NCBI GenBank assembly: GCA_900540995.1
Contig: UQHO01000012.1
Location: 1-50,154 of the forward strand
DNA: 50,154 bases
Direction: 5' to 3'
Source of the DNA: an uncultured Collinsella sp.
GTDB lineage: Bacteria > Actinomycetota > Coriobacteriia > Coriobacteriales > Coriobacteriaceae
Position numbers and translations under genes: made by a program. Shown here one piece after another: positions 34,013 through 41,782 of the stretch. The notes under the pieces were generated by a model. The model saw nothing but the letters and a program-made list of their open reading frames with translations. It made no database searches and was not told where the DNA came from. Positions within the stretch are counted from its first letter, which is position 1, and each line of letters opens with the position of its first letter.

Positions 34013-36192
34013 GCGGCACCCCCCTCACCGTCACCGGTGTAAGAGATGTGCTGCAGCAGCTCCACGATGTCCTCGTCGTCGACGGGCTCCACCGCAATCT
34101 GCTTTGCGCTCAGGCGCTCGCGGATAATGGGCAGATCGCACGCCTTTGCCTGGCGCATAAGCAGGTAAAGCACGTCGCCGTCGACCAAGCCCGCCGCATC
34201 GCTCTCGCGGATTGCCGACCCAATTGCGCCCACCAGCTCGCCGAAAGGCTCCATGCCCGGTACCACGCGCAGGAGCAAAAAGCTGCCCATCTTGCCATCT
34301 GCCAGCGCCTGCTCGGCCGCGAGCTCTTGGCCAAAGGCAGCCTGTTTGAGCACGCAAGTGCCGTCAACGCAGCGTTTATCCTGTGCCACCGCCTCATAGT
34401 CAAAGGCACGGCCCAGCGCGCTTTCGACCAGGCCGCACAAGATGCGGAACAGGTTTTGGTAATAGAGCGTCATTTGGTTTTCGGCCGCACGATGCACAAA
34501 GATCAACACGGCGGGCGCCCCGTCACGCTCGATCGTGTATCCAAACATGGGAAGCCCCGGCGTCAGCTCGCGGTTCACCCACAGATTCGAACGACCCCCG
34601 TCGCCCAAAAGAGGTGCAAGCTGCTCAAGCGTGAGCGAGCGTGCGGCATCTTCGGCAATCGCGGGACTTGCTGCCACCAGGCGTGCAAATGCTCCGCCTG
34701 AAACATGGTAGATCGCCACCGAATCGTTCTCGAGGATCTCGCCCAGAAGCTCGCAGCACTTGCGATAGATGTCGCGTGGGTTGAACACGTCGAGCTCCTG
34801 CGTCACGGCAAAGATCTTGCCAAAGCTGTCGTGGCGACCCACGATCTGGCGCCTGTACGCGCGCTTGTCCTCGATCGCGTCGTGGTAGAGCTGCGTAAGG
34901 AACGTATTGCGGTTGCGCACGAGCTCGTTTTGATCGCGCTCCGCCCTAATGGCTTCGCTGTTGCGCAGCTGCACATAGCCGCACACGGCACCCACAACAA
35001 AGTACGCAATAAACGGCAGCCAGTTGGACGGCTCGTAGAACAGGCCCTGGAAAGTATAGCCGTACTGAGTAAAGTAGCTCGCAGCCAAACCCACCGACGC
35101 CAGCAGCGCCGCAACCAGGCCAAAATCGAGCCCATACAGCGTGCCGATCAGTACCACGTACAGCAGGCGGTAGTCGAGCACGTTAAGCTGAGCAGACTGC
35201 GAAAACGCCAGCTCCAGGCCCTCAAAGAGCACCCAGGCCAGCGCGGTCTCCAGGCATTTGATGGGCAGTGTCCGCCCGCGCATGCGGTCGATGGCGGCAC
35301 GCAGCGGATGGCGCTTGCCCGCGAGGGTCTGCTCCCAGCGGGCGTGTATGGTCGAAAGATCGCACAGCACGTCATAGCGCTGGAACCACCCGTAGCGCGT
35401 GCGGACGGTATCGCTCGGAGCAATGGAGACGACGGCGTCCCCGTCGTAGGTAATGTCGAGCCCCGGGAACAAGCCCTTGAGCGCCTCGCCCAGGTCTCCC
35501 ACGGTGTGGGCAAAGCTATCCGGAACCTCGAGTTCCTCGAATATGGCATCCCAGCTGTCGAAGATGCGACGCACCAGAACGGCCAGCTCCTCGGCGCAGA
35601 GGGCACCGAGCGGTGAGTCCGCCCCAGCCCTCATGACAGCAGAGCCTTGCGAGCACGCCTCGAACAGCGGGGTCAAAATCGGGTCTTCCAGCGTGGGCGA
35701 GGCGGTGTACAGATACGGCACGCGCAAGATCTTGGCCTGAATGCCGTCGCGGACCGCATAGTAGCGGCACAGGTCGTTGGCCGCACGGGCAATGATGCCC
35801 TTGCCGTTTTGCCCCGCAGCGTCCACCGCACCGTCCGCTCCCATGGGACCAGTCACAAACAGCAGCTGAATCTGGCGACCCATGCAAGCTCGAAAGACGG
35901 AGCGCAGCAGCTCGATGTCGCCAACGGCCTCGGTATGCGGCGTGAGATAGGTAGAGAGGTAGACCACACGGTCGAATTCGTAAGCCTGGTCCAGGTGCTG
36001 CAGCAGCTCTTTCCAAGACGCATGGAGCGACGACCCGTCGCGGCGCGCCTCGTTGGCCGCCACGACCTGAACATGGTCACCGGGAAACGCCTTGGCACAA
36101 AAGTCGTCATCGACATACACGGTATTGCCAACAACCAGCACTTCCACCGTGCGCTCCCCCTCCCCAAATTTAGCTTTTGCCATGGTAAACAT
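34009..36192 (-). CDS. pelD: SDR-PelD fusion: c-di-GMP receptor of Pel synthesis
   Basis: A 727-residue fusion. Residues about 10-240 resemble an NAD-dependent epimerase/SDR (VVYLSTYLTPHTEAVGDIEL, VRDGIQAKILRVPYLYTASP), though the Gly-rich loop is not clear. Around residues 330-410 are several membrane helices. A GAF domain (CCELLGEILENDSVAIYHVS, about 480-600) and a degenerate GGDEF domain follow. In the last, RESD (residues 662-665) matches the RxxD inhibitory site that binds c-di-GMP, and DGDVL (671-675) replaces GGDEF, so it should bind but not make c-di-GMP. It is first in the operon and probably gates PelF/PelG. Confidence 0.85.
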   Translation of the reverse strand: MFTMAKAKFGEGERTVEVLVVGNTVYVDDDFCAKAFPGDHVQVVAANEARRDGSSLHASWKELLQHLDQAYEFDRVVYLSTYLTPHTEAVGDIELLRSVFRACMGRQIQLLFVTGPMGADGAVDAAGQNGKGIIARAANDLCRYYAVRDGIQAKILRVPYLYTASPTLEDPILTPLFEACSQGSAVMRAGADSPLGALCAEELAVLVRRIFDSWDAIFEELEVPDSFAHTVGDLGEALKGLFPGLDITYDGDAVVSIAPSDTVRTRYGWFQRYDVLCDLSTIHARWEQTLAGKRHPLRAAIDRMRGRTLPIKCLETALAWVLFEGLELAFSQSAQLNVLDYRLLYVVLIGTLYGLDFGLVAALLASVGLAASYFTQYGYTFQGLFYEPSNWLPFIAYFVVGAVCGYVQLRNSEAIRAERDQNELVRNRNTFLTQLYHDAIEDKRAYRRQIVGRHDSFGKIFAVTQELDVFNPRDIYRKCCELLGEILENDSVAIYHVSGGAFARLVAASPAIAEDAARSLTLEQLAPLLGDGGRSNLWVNRELTPGLPMFGYTIERDGAPAVLIFVHRAAENQMTLYYQNLFRILCGLVESALGRAFDYEAVAQDKRCVDGTCVLKQAAFGQELAAEQALADGKMGSFLLLRVVPGMEPFGELVGAIGSAIRESDAAGLVDGDVLYLLMRQAKACDLPIIRERLSAKQIAVEPVDDEDIVELLQHISYTGDGEGGAA

Positions 36193-36196
36193 GCAT

Positions 36197-36227
36197 ATTG
36201 TACGCTGTCAATGTAGGCCAAAGGCAA
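36197..36227 (-). promoter_or_regulatory. possible promoter of the Pel operon, perhaps giving a leaderless mRNA
   Basis: On the minus strand TACAAT (36202-36197) lies four bases before the ATG at 36192, with TTGCCT (36227-36222) 19 bases upstream of it. The spacing is long and no Shine-Dalgarno sequence precedes either start codon, so transcription may begin at the ATG itself. This is a weak call. Confidence 0.4.
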
Positions 36228-36415
36228 CTTTAAAGCTGTTTTAAGAACTTTTTCAGACGGGAAGCGACTCGCGCCTGAGCCAGAGAGCCCTACACGTGCC
36301 GCTGCACGGCGGAGAAAGGCGAATCCACTACCCCTCAGGCATAATTCCTGAGCAAAATCAAGCAGAGCACACGGCTTTTTGCGCCACTTTAAGACGTAAT
36401 CGGGATGTGGCGAGA

Positions 36416-36607
36416 GGCCAAATTCGGAAGTGCGGGGAAAACCAAAGGAATGCTGACCAGACCCCCGTTTTAGGCTTCCGCGACCTGCGGTTTTGATACA
36501 AAAAAACCGCGTTGTGCTCGAAGGTTTTCGATTTTTCCCCGCACTTCTGTAATTACATCTCTGGATCGAGGGCGCAGGCAATGGTGACGACATCCACGAT
36601 AGCGCCC
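36416..36607 (+). repeat. palindromic repeat element, copy 1
   Basis: About 190 bases that recur in the same orientation at 38600-38788 with roughly four-fifths identity by eye. Inside are inverted arms, GGAAGTGCGGGGAAAA at 36426-36441 and its complement at 36533-36548, and a smaller hairpin GCGGTTTT / AAAACCGC. It fills much of the 36193-36790 gap between pelD and the AlbA_2 gene. No coding sequence is evident in it, so it is MITE-like. The rest of that gap holds only short hairpins such as CCCTATG / CATAGGG. Confidence 0.8.
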
Positions 36608-36747
36608 CCCCTATGCCTGATACCAAAATCGTTCCATAGGGACCCGTTTCCCAATGGGATGATTCTTCACAAAGGGCATTAAGGCGCATGAGAACATGGT
36701 AGAGGCAAGCAAGCGCGCTTCCACGTTTTCGCCCATGGTGACCACGG

Positions 36748-36753
36748 TATAAT
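36748..36753 (+). promoter_or_regulatory. -10 element before the AlbA_2 gene
   Basis: A perfect TATAAT lies 37 bases before the ATG. The -35 region is poor, so the promoter may need an activator or be weak. Confidence 0.4.
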
Positions 36754-36790
36754 CCAACGAGACAAGCAACGAACGGGAAAGGCAGCGCGG

Positions 36791-38173
36791 ATGAACCTGG
36801 GCAGCGAGAGCGAGACCGTCGAGTTCAAGAAGTCCACTGGCGAGCATAAAGAAGCACTGCAAGCCATCAGCGCCATGCTGAACAAGCACGGCCGCGGCGA
36901 GCTCTACTTCGGCGTGAAGGACAACGGCGATGTCATCGGCCAGGATGTCAGCGACGCAACGCTGCGCCAGGTGACGTCGTGGGTGTCCGACAAGATCGAG
37001 CCCGCGGTGTTCCCGACGGTCGAGTGCCTCGACGCCGATGATGGGCTGCGATACATCAAAATTGCCTTCTCAGGTGCCGACGCCCCCTACTCCGCCGACG
37101 GACGCTACTTCACCCGCGTGGGGACTTCGAACAAAGCGCTGTCGGCCTCGGAGCTGAGCGCCATGGTCGTCAAGCGTGAGCGCGCCCGTAGCCCGTGGGA
37201 CTCGCTGCCGTCCGGCAGGCCCGTCTCCGACGCCGACGAGCAGGCGGTGCGTGACTTCGTCGCGCGCGGCGGCAGGGCCGGACGCGTGGGCGGCGGGTTC
37301 GCCGGCGTGGAGGACACCTTGGCAAGGCTCGACCTCGTCGCGCCCGACGGCAGCCTAAGAAACGCCGCGGTGGAGCTGTTCTGCGAGGGATCCGACACCT
37401 ACCCCAGGATGAAGCTGGGGCTTCTGGGCGGCAACACCAAGGCCAAGATCCTCGACCTGCGCCGCGAGTGCGGCACCATGCTCAAGCTGCTCGACTTCGC
37501 CGAGTACTTCGTGACATCGAACATCAGGCGCGAGTTCGTCATCGGCGAGACGGGCATGTACCGCAAGGAGATCCCCGAGATCCCGGCCGAGGCCATCCGC
37601 GAGGCGGTTGCCAACGCGCTGTGCCACCGCGACTACACCACCGGCACCGCCGTCGAGGTCAACGTGTTCATGGACACCGTCCAGATCGTGAGCCCGGGCC
37701 TGTTCCCCGAGGGCGACTCGCCGCAAGAGCACCTAGACGGTACCGCGAGCGAGTTCGGCCTCCGAAACCCCGCGATCGCGCGCACCCTGTTCCGCGCCGG
37801 CGTCATCGAGCAGTACGGCACGGGCATACCGCGCATCAAGGAGGCCTGCGAGGCAGCCGGCGTGAGGTTCCGCTTCGAGCAGACCGTCAACAGCACCGTC
37901 GTCGTCTTCGAGCGTCCTGGGTTGCAGAAAGCGGCCTTCAGGAGAACCGCGGCCGACAACCGACCGCTCCTCAGCGAGCGCGAACGAGCAGCGATGGCAA
38001 TTGCCGCCGCTCAGGGGAAAATCACGACCTCCGACCTCGCGCGGGAGTCCAATGTCGGTAGGAAAACGGCCTCGAAGACTCTGAAAGACCTTGCCGGGCG
38101 AGGCCTGTTGGAATGGGTAGGGAAAAGCCCGAAAGACCCGCACCAGTTCTACAGGATGCCAAGCGAAGTTTGA
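36791..38173 (+). CDS. AlbA_2 (Schlafen-type) ATP-binding protein with C-terminal winged helix
   Basis: A 460-residue regulator often labelled RecG-like or ATP-binding protein in databases; it is not a helicase. Residues about 5-125 are an AlbA_2 domain (SETVEFKKSTGEHKEALQAI, GRGELYFGVKDNGDVIGQDV). Residues about 255-360 form the associated HATPase-like domain (AIREAVANALCHRDYTTG, IVSPGLFPEG, EQYGTGIPRIKEAC). A winged helix ends the protein (ITTSDLARESNVGRKTASKT). Such proteins occur as free regulators and in defence islands. It is flanked by two direct copies of a palindromic repeat and stands alone on the plus strand. Confidence 0.85.
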   Translation: MNLGSESETVEFKKSTGEHKEALQAISAMLNKHGRGELYFGVKDNGDVIGQDVSDATLRQVTSWVSDKIEPAVFPTVECLDADDGLRYIKIAFSGADAPYSADGRYFTRVGTSNKALSASELSAMVVKRERARSPWDSLPSGRPVSDADEQAVRDFVARGGRAGRVGGGFAGVEDTLARLDLVAPDGSLRNAAVELFCEGSDTYPRMKLGLLGGNTKAKILDLRRECGTMLKLLDFAEYFVTSNIRREFVIGETGMYRKEIPEIPAEAIREAVANALCHRDYTTGTAVEVNVFMDTVQIVSPGLFPEGDSPQEHLDGTASEFGLRNPAIARTLFRAGVIEQYGTGIPRIKEACEAAGVRFRFEQTVNSTVVVFERPGLQKAAFRRTAADNRPLLSERERAAMAIAAAQGKITTSDLARESNVGRKTASKTLKDLAGRGLLEWVGKSPKDPHQFYRMPSEV

Positions 38174-38228
38174 GGCTGCAGGTCCTAGCCGGGAAACAGG
38201 CCCATTGCGTTTGCTGCCCTCCCCCTGC

Positions 38229-38285
38229 TGGGCACTACTGAGTAATCTACTGGGCACTGCTGAGTAATCTACTGAGTAGTGCCCA
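38229..38285. repeat. short tandem repeat with inverted end
   Basis: Two adjacent 22-base units (38229-38250 and 38251-38272), each beginning TGGGCACT and ending AGTAATCTAC and differing at one base, are followed by an inverted 13-base piece, TGAGTAGTGCCCA. The first unit start and the last piece can pair. Confidence 0.7.
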
Positions 38286-38360
38286 AGCGCGAGTTGGCAA
38301 GTCCGCCGAAGCCCAGAGAAACGGCTCCGAAGAATATACTGACCGCTACTGACCGCTACT

Positions 38361-38398
38361 GATCGCGGCATTCGGCAGGCCCGCCGAATGCCGCGGTC
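38361..38398. repeat. strong hairpin after a 10-bp tandem repeat
   Basis: A 16-bp stem (13 perfect pairs inside, with one T-G pair) centred on GCATTCGGC / GCCGAATGC with a 6-base loop. Just upstream, 38339-38360 repeats the decamer ACTGACCGCT. It lies 190 bases past the AlbA_2 gene and has no T run, so it is not an ordinary terminator. Confidence 0.65.
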
Positions 38399-38599
38399 TC
38401 CCGAGACTAGCAGAGCCGCCCTTATTGTTAGCGCTGCCGAAGCAAGCCCTACTTCAGCAGCAACTTGAATTTTCGTGCGATGAGCCTCCCCGGAACCAAG
38501 AGCCTTTTGCCCTAATCACAACACCGCAATTCAAGCACCGCAGAAAACTCCATTAGCGATGAACCAGCCACTTGAAGACGTGATCAAGGTGCGGCAAGG

Positions 38600-38788
38600 G
38601 GTCAAATTCGGAAGTGCGGGGAAAATCGAAGAAATGCTAACCAGGCCCCAGTTTTCGCTTCCGCGAACTGCGGTTTTGGTGCTAAAAATCGCGTTGTGCT
38701 CGAAGGTTCTCGATTTTCCCCGCACTTCCGTAATTACATCCTTGGATCGAGAGTGCAGGCAACAATGACGTCATCCGCGATAGCACCC
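38600..38788 (+). repeat. palindromic repeat element, copy 2
   Basis: Same element and orientation as 36416-36607. Here the inverted arms are 20 bases and perfect (38610-38629 with 38710-38729), containing GAAGTGCGGGGAAAATCGA. The two copies bracket the AlbA_2 gene. The surrounding 38399-38599 stretch holds nothing else I can name. Confidence 0.8.
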
Positions 38789-38877
38789 AACAGTCACGGA
38801 CGTACAAAAGGCCGTTGCCGGAAGCCTCCATACAACGACTCTTCTTTGCGCGCGCCACGCTCGCAATGCTCCATTAA

Positions 38878-38940
38878 ATGTAACTAATTGATTTGCTATA
38901 TACCATTCATAATGGCACATAGCAAATCAATTAGTTACAT
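38878..38940. repeat. perfect 22-bp inverted repeat, 19-bp spacer
   Basis: Arms 38878-38899 and 38919-38940 are exact complements; each arm contains AACTAATTGATTTGC. The spacer has its own palindrome, CCATTCATAATGG. It is AT-rich in a GC-rich neighbourhood, lacks a T run, and ends 13 bases before a small ORF and about 120 before a larger gene. An operator, a recombination site or the end of a mobile element are all possible. Confidence 0.85.
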
Positions 38941-38953
38941 GTGGAGGCAGAAC

Positions 38954-39055
38954 ATGAGGGAGTACGTCGAGAAGCAGCTGCACACTAGAGTCGATTGCGA
39001 GCCCAACGACGCCTCGGAAATAACGACGCAAAACTCTTTCCGAAAGTGTAGGTGA
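38954..39055 (+). CDS. 33-residue ORF upstream of the unknown 442-residue gene
   Basis: ATG at 38954 with GGAGG seven bases upstream opens a 33-codon frame (MREYVEKQLHTRVDCEP at its start) whose stop overlaps a GTG at 39052. The good ribosome site argues for translation; the product is unrecognised and could be a leader peptide, a small partner or a remnant. Confidence 0.4.
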   Translation: MREYVEKQLHTRVDCEPNDASEITTQNSFRKCR

Positions 39056-39060
39056 GCGAA

Positions 39061-40389
39061 ATGGCGACTCATGCATACGATGACCTTTATTCTTATCTAG
39101 CCGCATTCAAGAACAGCTCTCTTGCCGAAATAATTGCGTACCTAGAAGAACTGGGGCAAAGGAGGTTCGACGCCTTTATTAGGGGCCTTGCACCCCTTAT
39201 CCCAATCGAAAAAATCGAAAATCAATCCCTGTTCAATTTTTCTGTTGACTCCACCCTTGAAGGAGGCAAATTCCCCTGCACTGACTATGCCTGTCGAGAG
39301 CAAAACATTTACCATTTGGCAAAGTTCTCAGCATTGTATGCAGATAAAACACTGATTCATTGCCCTATAGAATCGGCATTCGAAATGGGGCACGATGATT
39401 ATGTCTCAGTCGATGAACTTGCATTCGGGATCTATTTGACCATGCGAGTCGAAGACATAGTCAAAGCTGGAATACTCGGATTTTCGAGCAATTACATTCC
39501 TCTTTGCAAAGATTGCCTAGCGCGACAAATCGAAAGAGAATCAAAAGCAAAAGGATTGATATCGAGTTATTGGGATGAACTCGTACGACAATTCTGTTCC
39601 TCTGCCTCGTGTACTTTAAAACAAGCACCAGATGGGAATCTGTATGTAGCGATTGAGGGAATGGATGCATATGGGTCCCATGATGAGATGGATGTCGATT
39701 TCCTGGTAATCCCGTCTGAATACGAATCGCTCTATGCAAGCCAAGGCGAAACGCGATTGGATAGAGACATGCTGGAGAAAGGCGGCATCTTGACTATCCT
39801 ACTGCCATTGTTGGACGATTACTTTCAAGCCCTCGTCAATCCCTATTTTTCGAATAGCTCGTATTTAACCACTCGTCCAGCTCAGATTGAGTTCCTCGAG
39901 TCCGCAACTTCCACCCTTTATCCTCGAAAAGATCAGACCATACCCATTCGCCGGTTATCTTGCCCCCTCCCCATTGCTGAAAATGCAACGTTGCGTAGCA
40001 TCCTTGATTGCCGCATTAGAAACGAAGAGTCGTTTCTTGTGTTTAGGGATACCTTGTCCAAAGGCCTGAGCGAAAGGCCCATCGACACCTCGACATTAGC
40101 TGACCTGAAGAACGACCTAATTGAGCCCGAGCTTCACAAGATATCTTTAGTGATGAAAAACGAGCGATCCCGATTAGTCACCTCCGCAGGCATTGAAGCC
40201 GCTATCGGAATTGCGAGCTTTACATTGGGGCAATACGGAATCGCATCACCTTCTGATGCCATGGCCTTCCTCGGGGCTGCCGGCATAGGGGCCGTTGCAT
40301 CTCAATCCGCAGATTTCTTGCGAGAAGCCAAGGCAAAAGAGAACCCCATGTATTTCCTCTGGAAGCTCAATAGAAACAACCGTCTGTAA
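39061..40389 (+). CDS. unknown protein with hydrophobic C-terminal region
   Basis: A 442-residue protein I do not recognise. The ATG at 39061 has AGGTGA upstream; a GTG three codons earlier is also possible. The first 60 residues are helical (YSYLAAFKNSSLAEIIAYLE). In the middle, pairs of Cys (CTDYACREQ, CKDCLARQ, CSSASC) could bind metal. Near the end, GIEAAIGIASFTLGQYGIA and AMAFLGAAGIGAVASQSA are two hydrophobic, Gly/Ala-rich helices, followed by a cytoplasmic-looking NPMYFLWKLNR tail. Codon use is clearly AT-richer than the core genes, suggesting transfer. It converges on the 234-residue unknown gene, inside the putative defence island, and the paired hydrophobic helices would suit a membrane-acting effector, but this is speculative. 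Confidence 0.75.
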   Translation: MATHAYDDLYSYLAAFKNSSLAEIIAYLEELGQRRFDAFIRGLAPLIPIEKIENQSLFNFSVDSTLEGGKFPCTDYACREQNIYHLAKFSALYADKTLIHCPIESAFEMGHDDYVSVDELAFGIYLTMRVEDIVKAGILGFSSNYIPLCKDCLARQIERESKAKGLISSYWDELVRQFCSSASCTLKQAPDGNLYVAIEGMDAYGSHDEMDVDFLVIPSEYESLYASQGETRLDRDMLEKGGILTILLPLLDDYFQALVNPYFSNSSYLTTRPAQIEFLESATSTLYPRKDQTIPIRRLSCPLPIAENATLRSILDCRIRNEESFLVFRDTLSKGLSERPIDTSTLADLKNDLIEPELHKISLVMKNERSRLVTSAGIEAAIGIASFTLGQYGIASPSDAMAFLGAAGIGAVASQSADFLREAKAKENPMYFLWKLNRNNRL

Positions 40390-40457
40390 CCTAAGGGGCA
40401 GAACACCGCAGTCGCCGAGCATATCTCGATCATTAAATAAAGGCAGCACTAGAAAGG

Positions 40458-40589
40458 ATGCGAATCGTGAAGAACCGATTCCCTTTACGAATGCCTAATG
40501 CAGTAAAAATCACTGGTAGATCCGAGCAGTTTAACCAAGACGACAAGAGCGCGCTCAGATTGCTGTCTGCAGTAGCTAGCCAAGTATAG
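40458..40589 (+). CDS. 43-residue ORF, possibly a truncated gene
   Basis: A 43-codon frame, MRIVKNRFPLRMPNAVKITG at its start, 68 bases after the 442-residue gene on the same strand. AAAGG lies nine bases before an in-frame GTG at 40467. Its end overlaps the tail of the opposite-strand gene by 14 bases. The composition looks protein-like, but I know no family, and it may be the N-terminal stub of a lost gene. Confidence 0.35.
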   Translation: MRIVKNRFPLRMPNAVKITGRSEQFNQDDKSALRLLSAVASQV

Positions 40590-41280
40590 ATACCATCCTG
40601 TTTCCAAATTCGGTCCTACGATAAACCCTTTCTTCTTTCTCAATTTCGTCGGGATCGTCGAAGATGAGCGTCGTATCTACTACGTCCCACTGCTGCCGAT
40701 GGATATCCTCAATCAGCAATCCCAGTCCGGTTAATCGAAGAAGAACTTCTGCATCTCTGCCTCTGAGCGTCTGAAAAGTTTCCTTTTCTCGAAGCATTTC
40801 GTAGTCTCCAGGTAGAAATCTGTCCAAAGTCTCTGCAAACAAACGAAGATCGTCCCAGCTAATTTCTTTATCTAGGTAGGCCTCATAAATCTTTGCTAGT
40901 CGCCGCGCTTTGTCCTCCTCAATGTATCTTTCGAGCAGGATAAGCAGGTACTCAATATCGCGCTTCCTATTTGACTCTTCAAAGTATTGCTTGTACTTGT
41001 TCCATGAGCCATTTTCAAAAGAGTCGCGGTTGAACTCATCGAGGAAACACGCATACTTCTTCAGCAGATGCGCATTGTGGATATTGTTTCCGATTTTGTA
41101 GATGCTCACTAGGCTTGAGATGACGGGGATGTCCTTCAAGAACTCGTTTTGGAGAATTTCGTCCAGGCCAACCTCTGCGATATTCGAAATAAGTTCGAGA
41201 GAGTCGCTGCAAATAGTCGGCCTTGCGTCGTCTTGCAAGCGCGATAGACCGGCCTTAGTTGATTCCTCTGCGTTTGCCAT
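40576..41280 (-). CDS. unknown helical protein, 234 residues
   Basis: A helical, charged protein I do not recognise. The start at 41280 has AAAGG seven bases upstream; an ATG five codons earlier has none. An N-terminal segment, EFLKDIPVISSLVSIYKIGN, is mildly hydrophobic and could be a short amphipathic membrane-touching helix. The middle is rich in Lys, Asp, Glu and Tyr (KYKQYFEESNRKRDIEYLLI, ERYIEEDKARRLAKIYEAYL), and the C-terminus may be a winged helix (VLLRLTGLGLLIEDIHRQQW, then YRRTEFGNRMVSILG). Low-GC codons match the convergent 442-residue gene, so the two may have arrived together. Confidence 0.75.
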   Translation of the reverse strand: MANAEESTKAGLSRLQDDARPTICSDSLELISNIAEVGLDEILQNEFLKDIPVISSLVSIYKIGNNIHNAHLLKKYACFLDEFNRDSFENGSWNKYKQYFEESNRKRDIEYLLILLERYIEEDKARRLAKIYEAYLDKEISWDDLRLFAETLDRFLPGDYEMLREKETFQTLRGRDAEVLLRLTGLGLLIEDIHRQQWDVVDTTLIFDDPDEIEKEERVYRRTEFGNRMVSILG

Positions 41281-41354
41281 AAGATTACCTTTCATAATAA
41301 TTTGCCAGTTTTGGCATGCGTTTGCAGCGCCGCTTTTCTGAAAGTGGCTCCGAT

Positions 41355-41597
41355 TTAAATGCCATCCCCCGAATAAGCGCTCAGGTTCGATTCAACAAGT
41401 GCATTGGTTGAAAAGAGCTTTAGACCCCCTTCGAGGTAAAAGTCGCTTGTGCAGAGCAACCAAATCATCTTGTCGAGCTTGTAGGCAGTGGCCTCGGGGT
41501 CCACGCCGCCCTTCCGCGCCGCGCGCGCGGCTTCGAAATAGAAACGAGCCACTTCGACCTCGCTGTCAGTGGTAGCGTAAAACTGAACAGTATTCAG
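41355..41597 (-). pseudogene. 3' remnant of an unknown gene
   Basis: The minus frame from about 41597 to the stop at 41355 reads protein-like (SEVEVARFYFEAARAARKGG, then AYKLDKMIWLLCTSDFYLEG). Upstream of 41597 the same open frame only mirrors a plus-strand coding fragment, so the 5' part is missing. The likely origin is the C-terminal end of a gene cut at the junction near 41597. Confidence 0.5.
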
Positions 41598-41600
41598 TAG

Positions 41601-41738
41601 GCCGTTGACACAAACATCGACGAGCGGCTGCTGAACAAGCCCGAGGACCTGTTCAGGGCGATGCAGCTCGAGCTCATGGAGCTGCACCACGGTTCGCCCT
41701 CGACCGTCTTCTGCACGCAGTGCAGGTCGAAGGGCTAG
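41601..41738 (+). pseudogene. 3' remnant of another unknown gene
   Basis: A 45-codon plus frame directly after a TAG at 41598, ending at 41738. It reads DERLLNKPEDLFRAMQLELM and then HHGSPSTVFCTQCRSKG, with GC-rich third positions unlike its AT-rich neighbours. No start or ribosome site exists, so it is a truncated C-terminus. Confidence 0.45.
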
Positions 41739-41782
41739 GCAGGAGCCCCGAGGCTTTTCCTAATTCTAGGTGTTAAAGTCGA

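Noticed and set aside
36791..38173. A second RecG helicase
   Set aside because: Lacks helicase motifs; the AlbA_2 and ATPase-like segments explain the common RecG-like label. True recG is at 1471-3648.
38229..38285. CRISPR-like array
   Set aside because: Units are directly adjacent with no spacers and only two copies.
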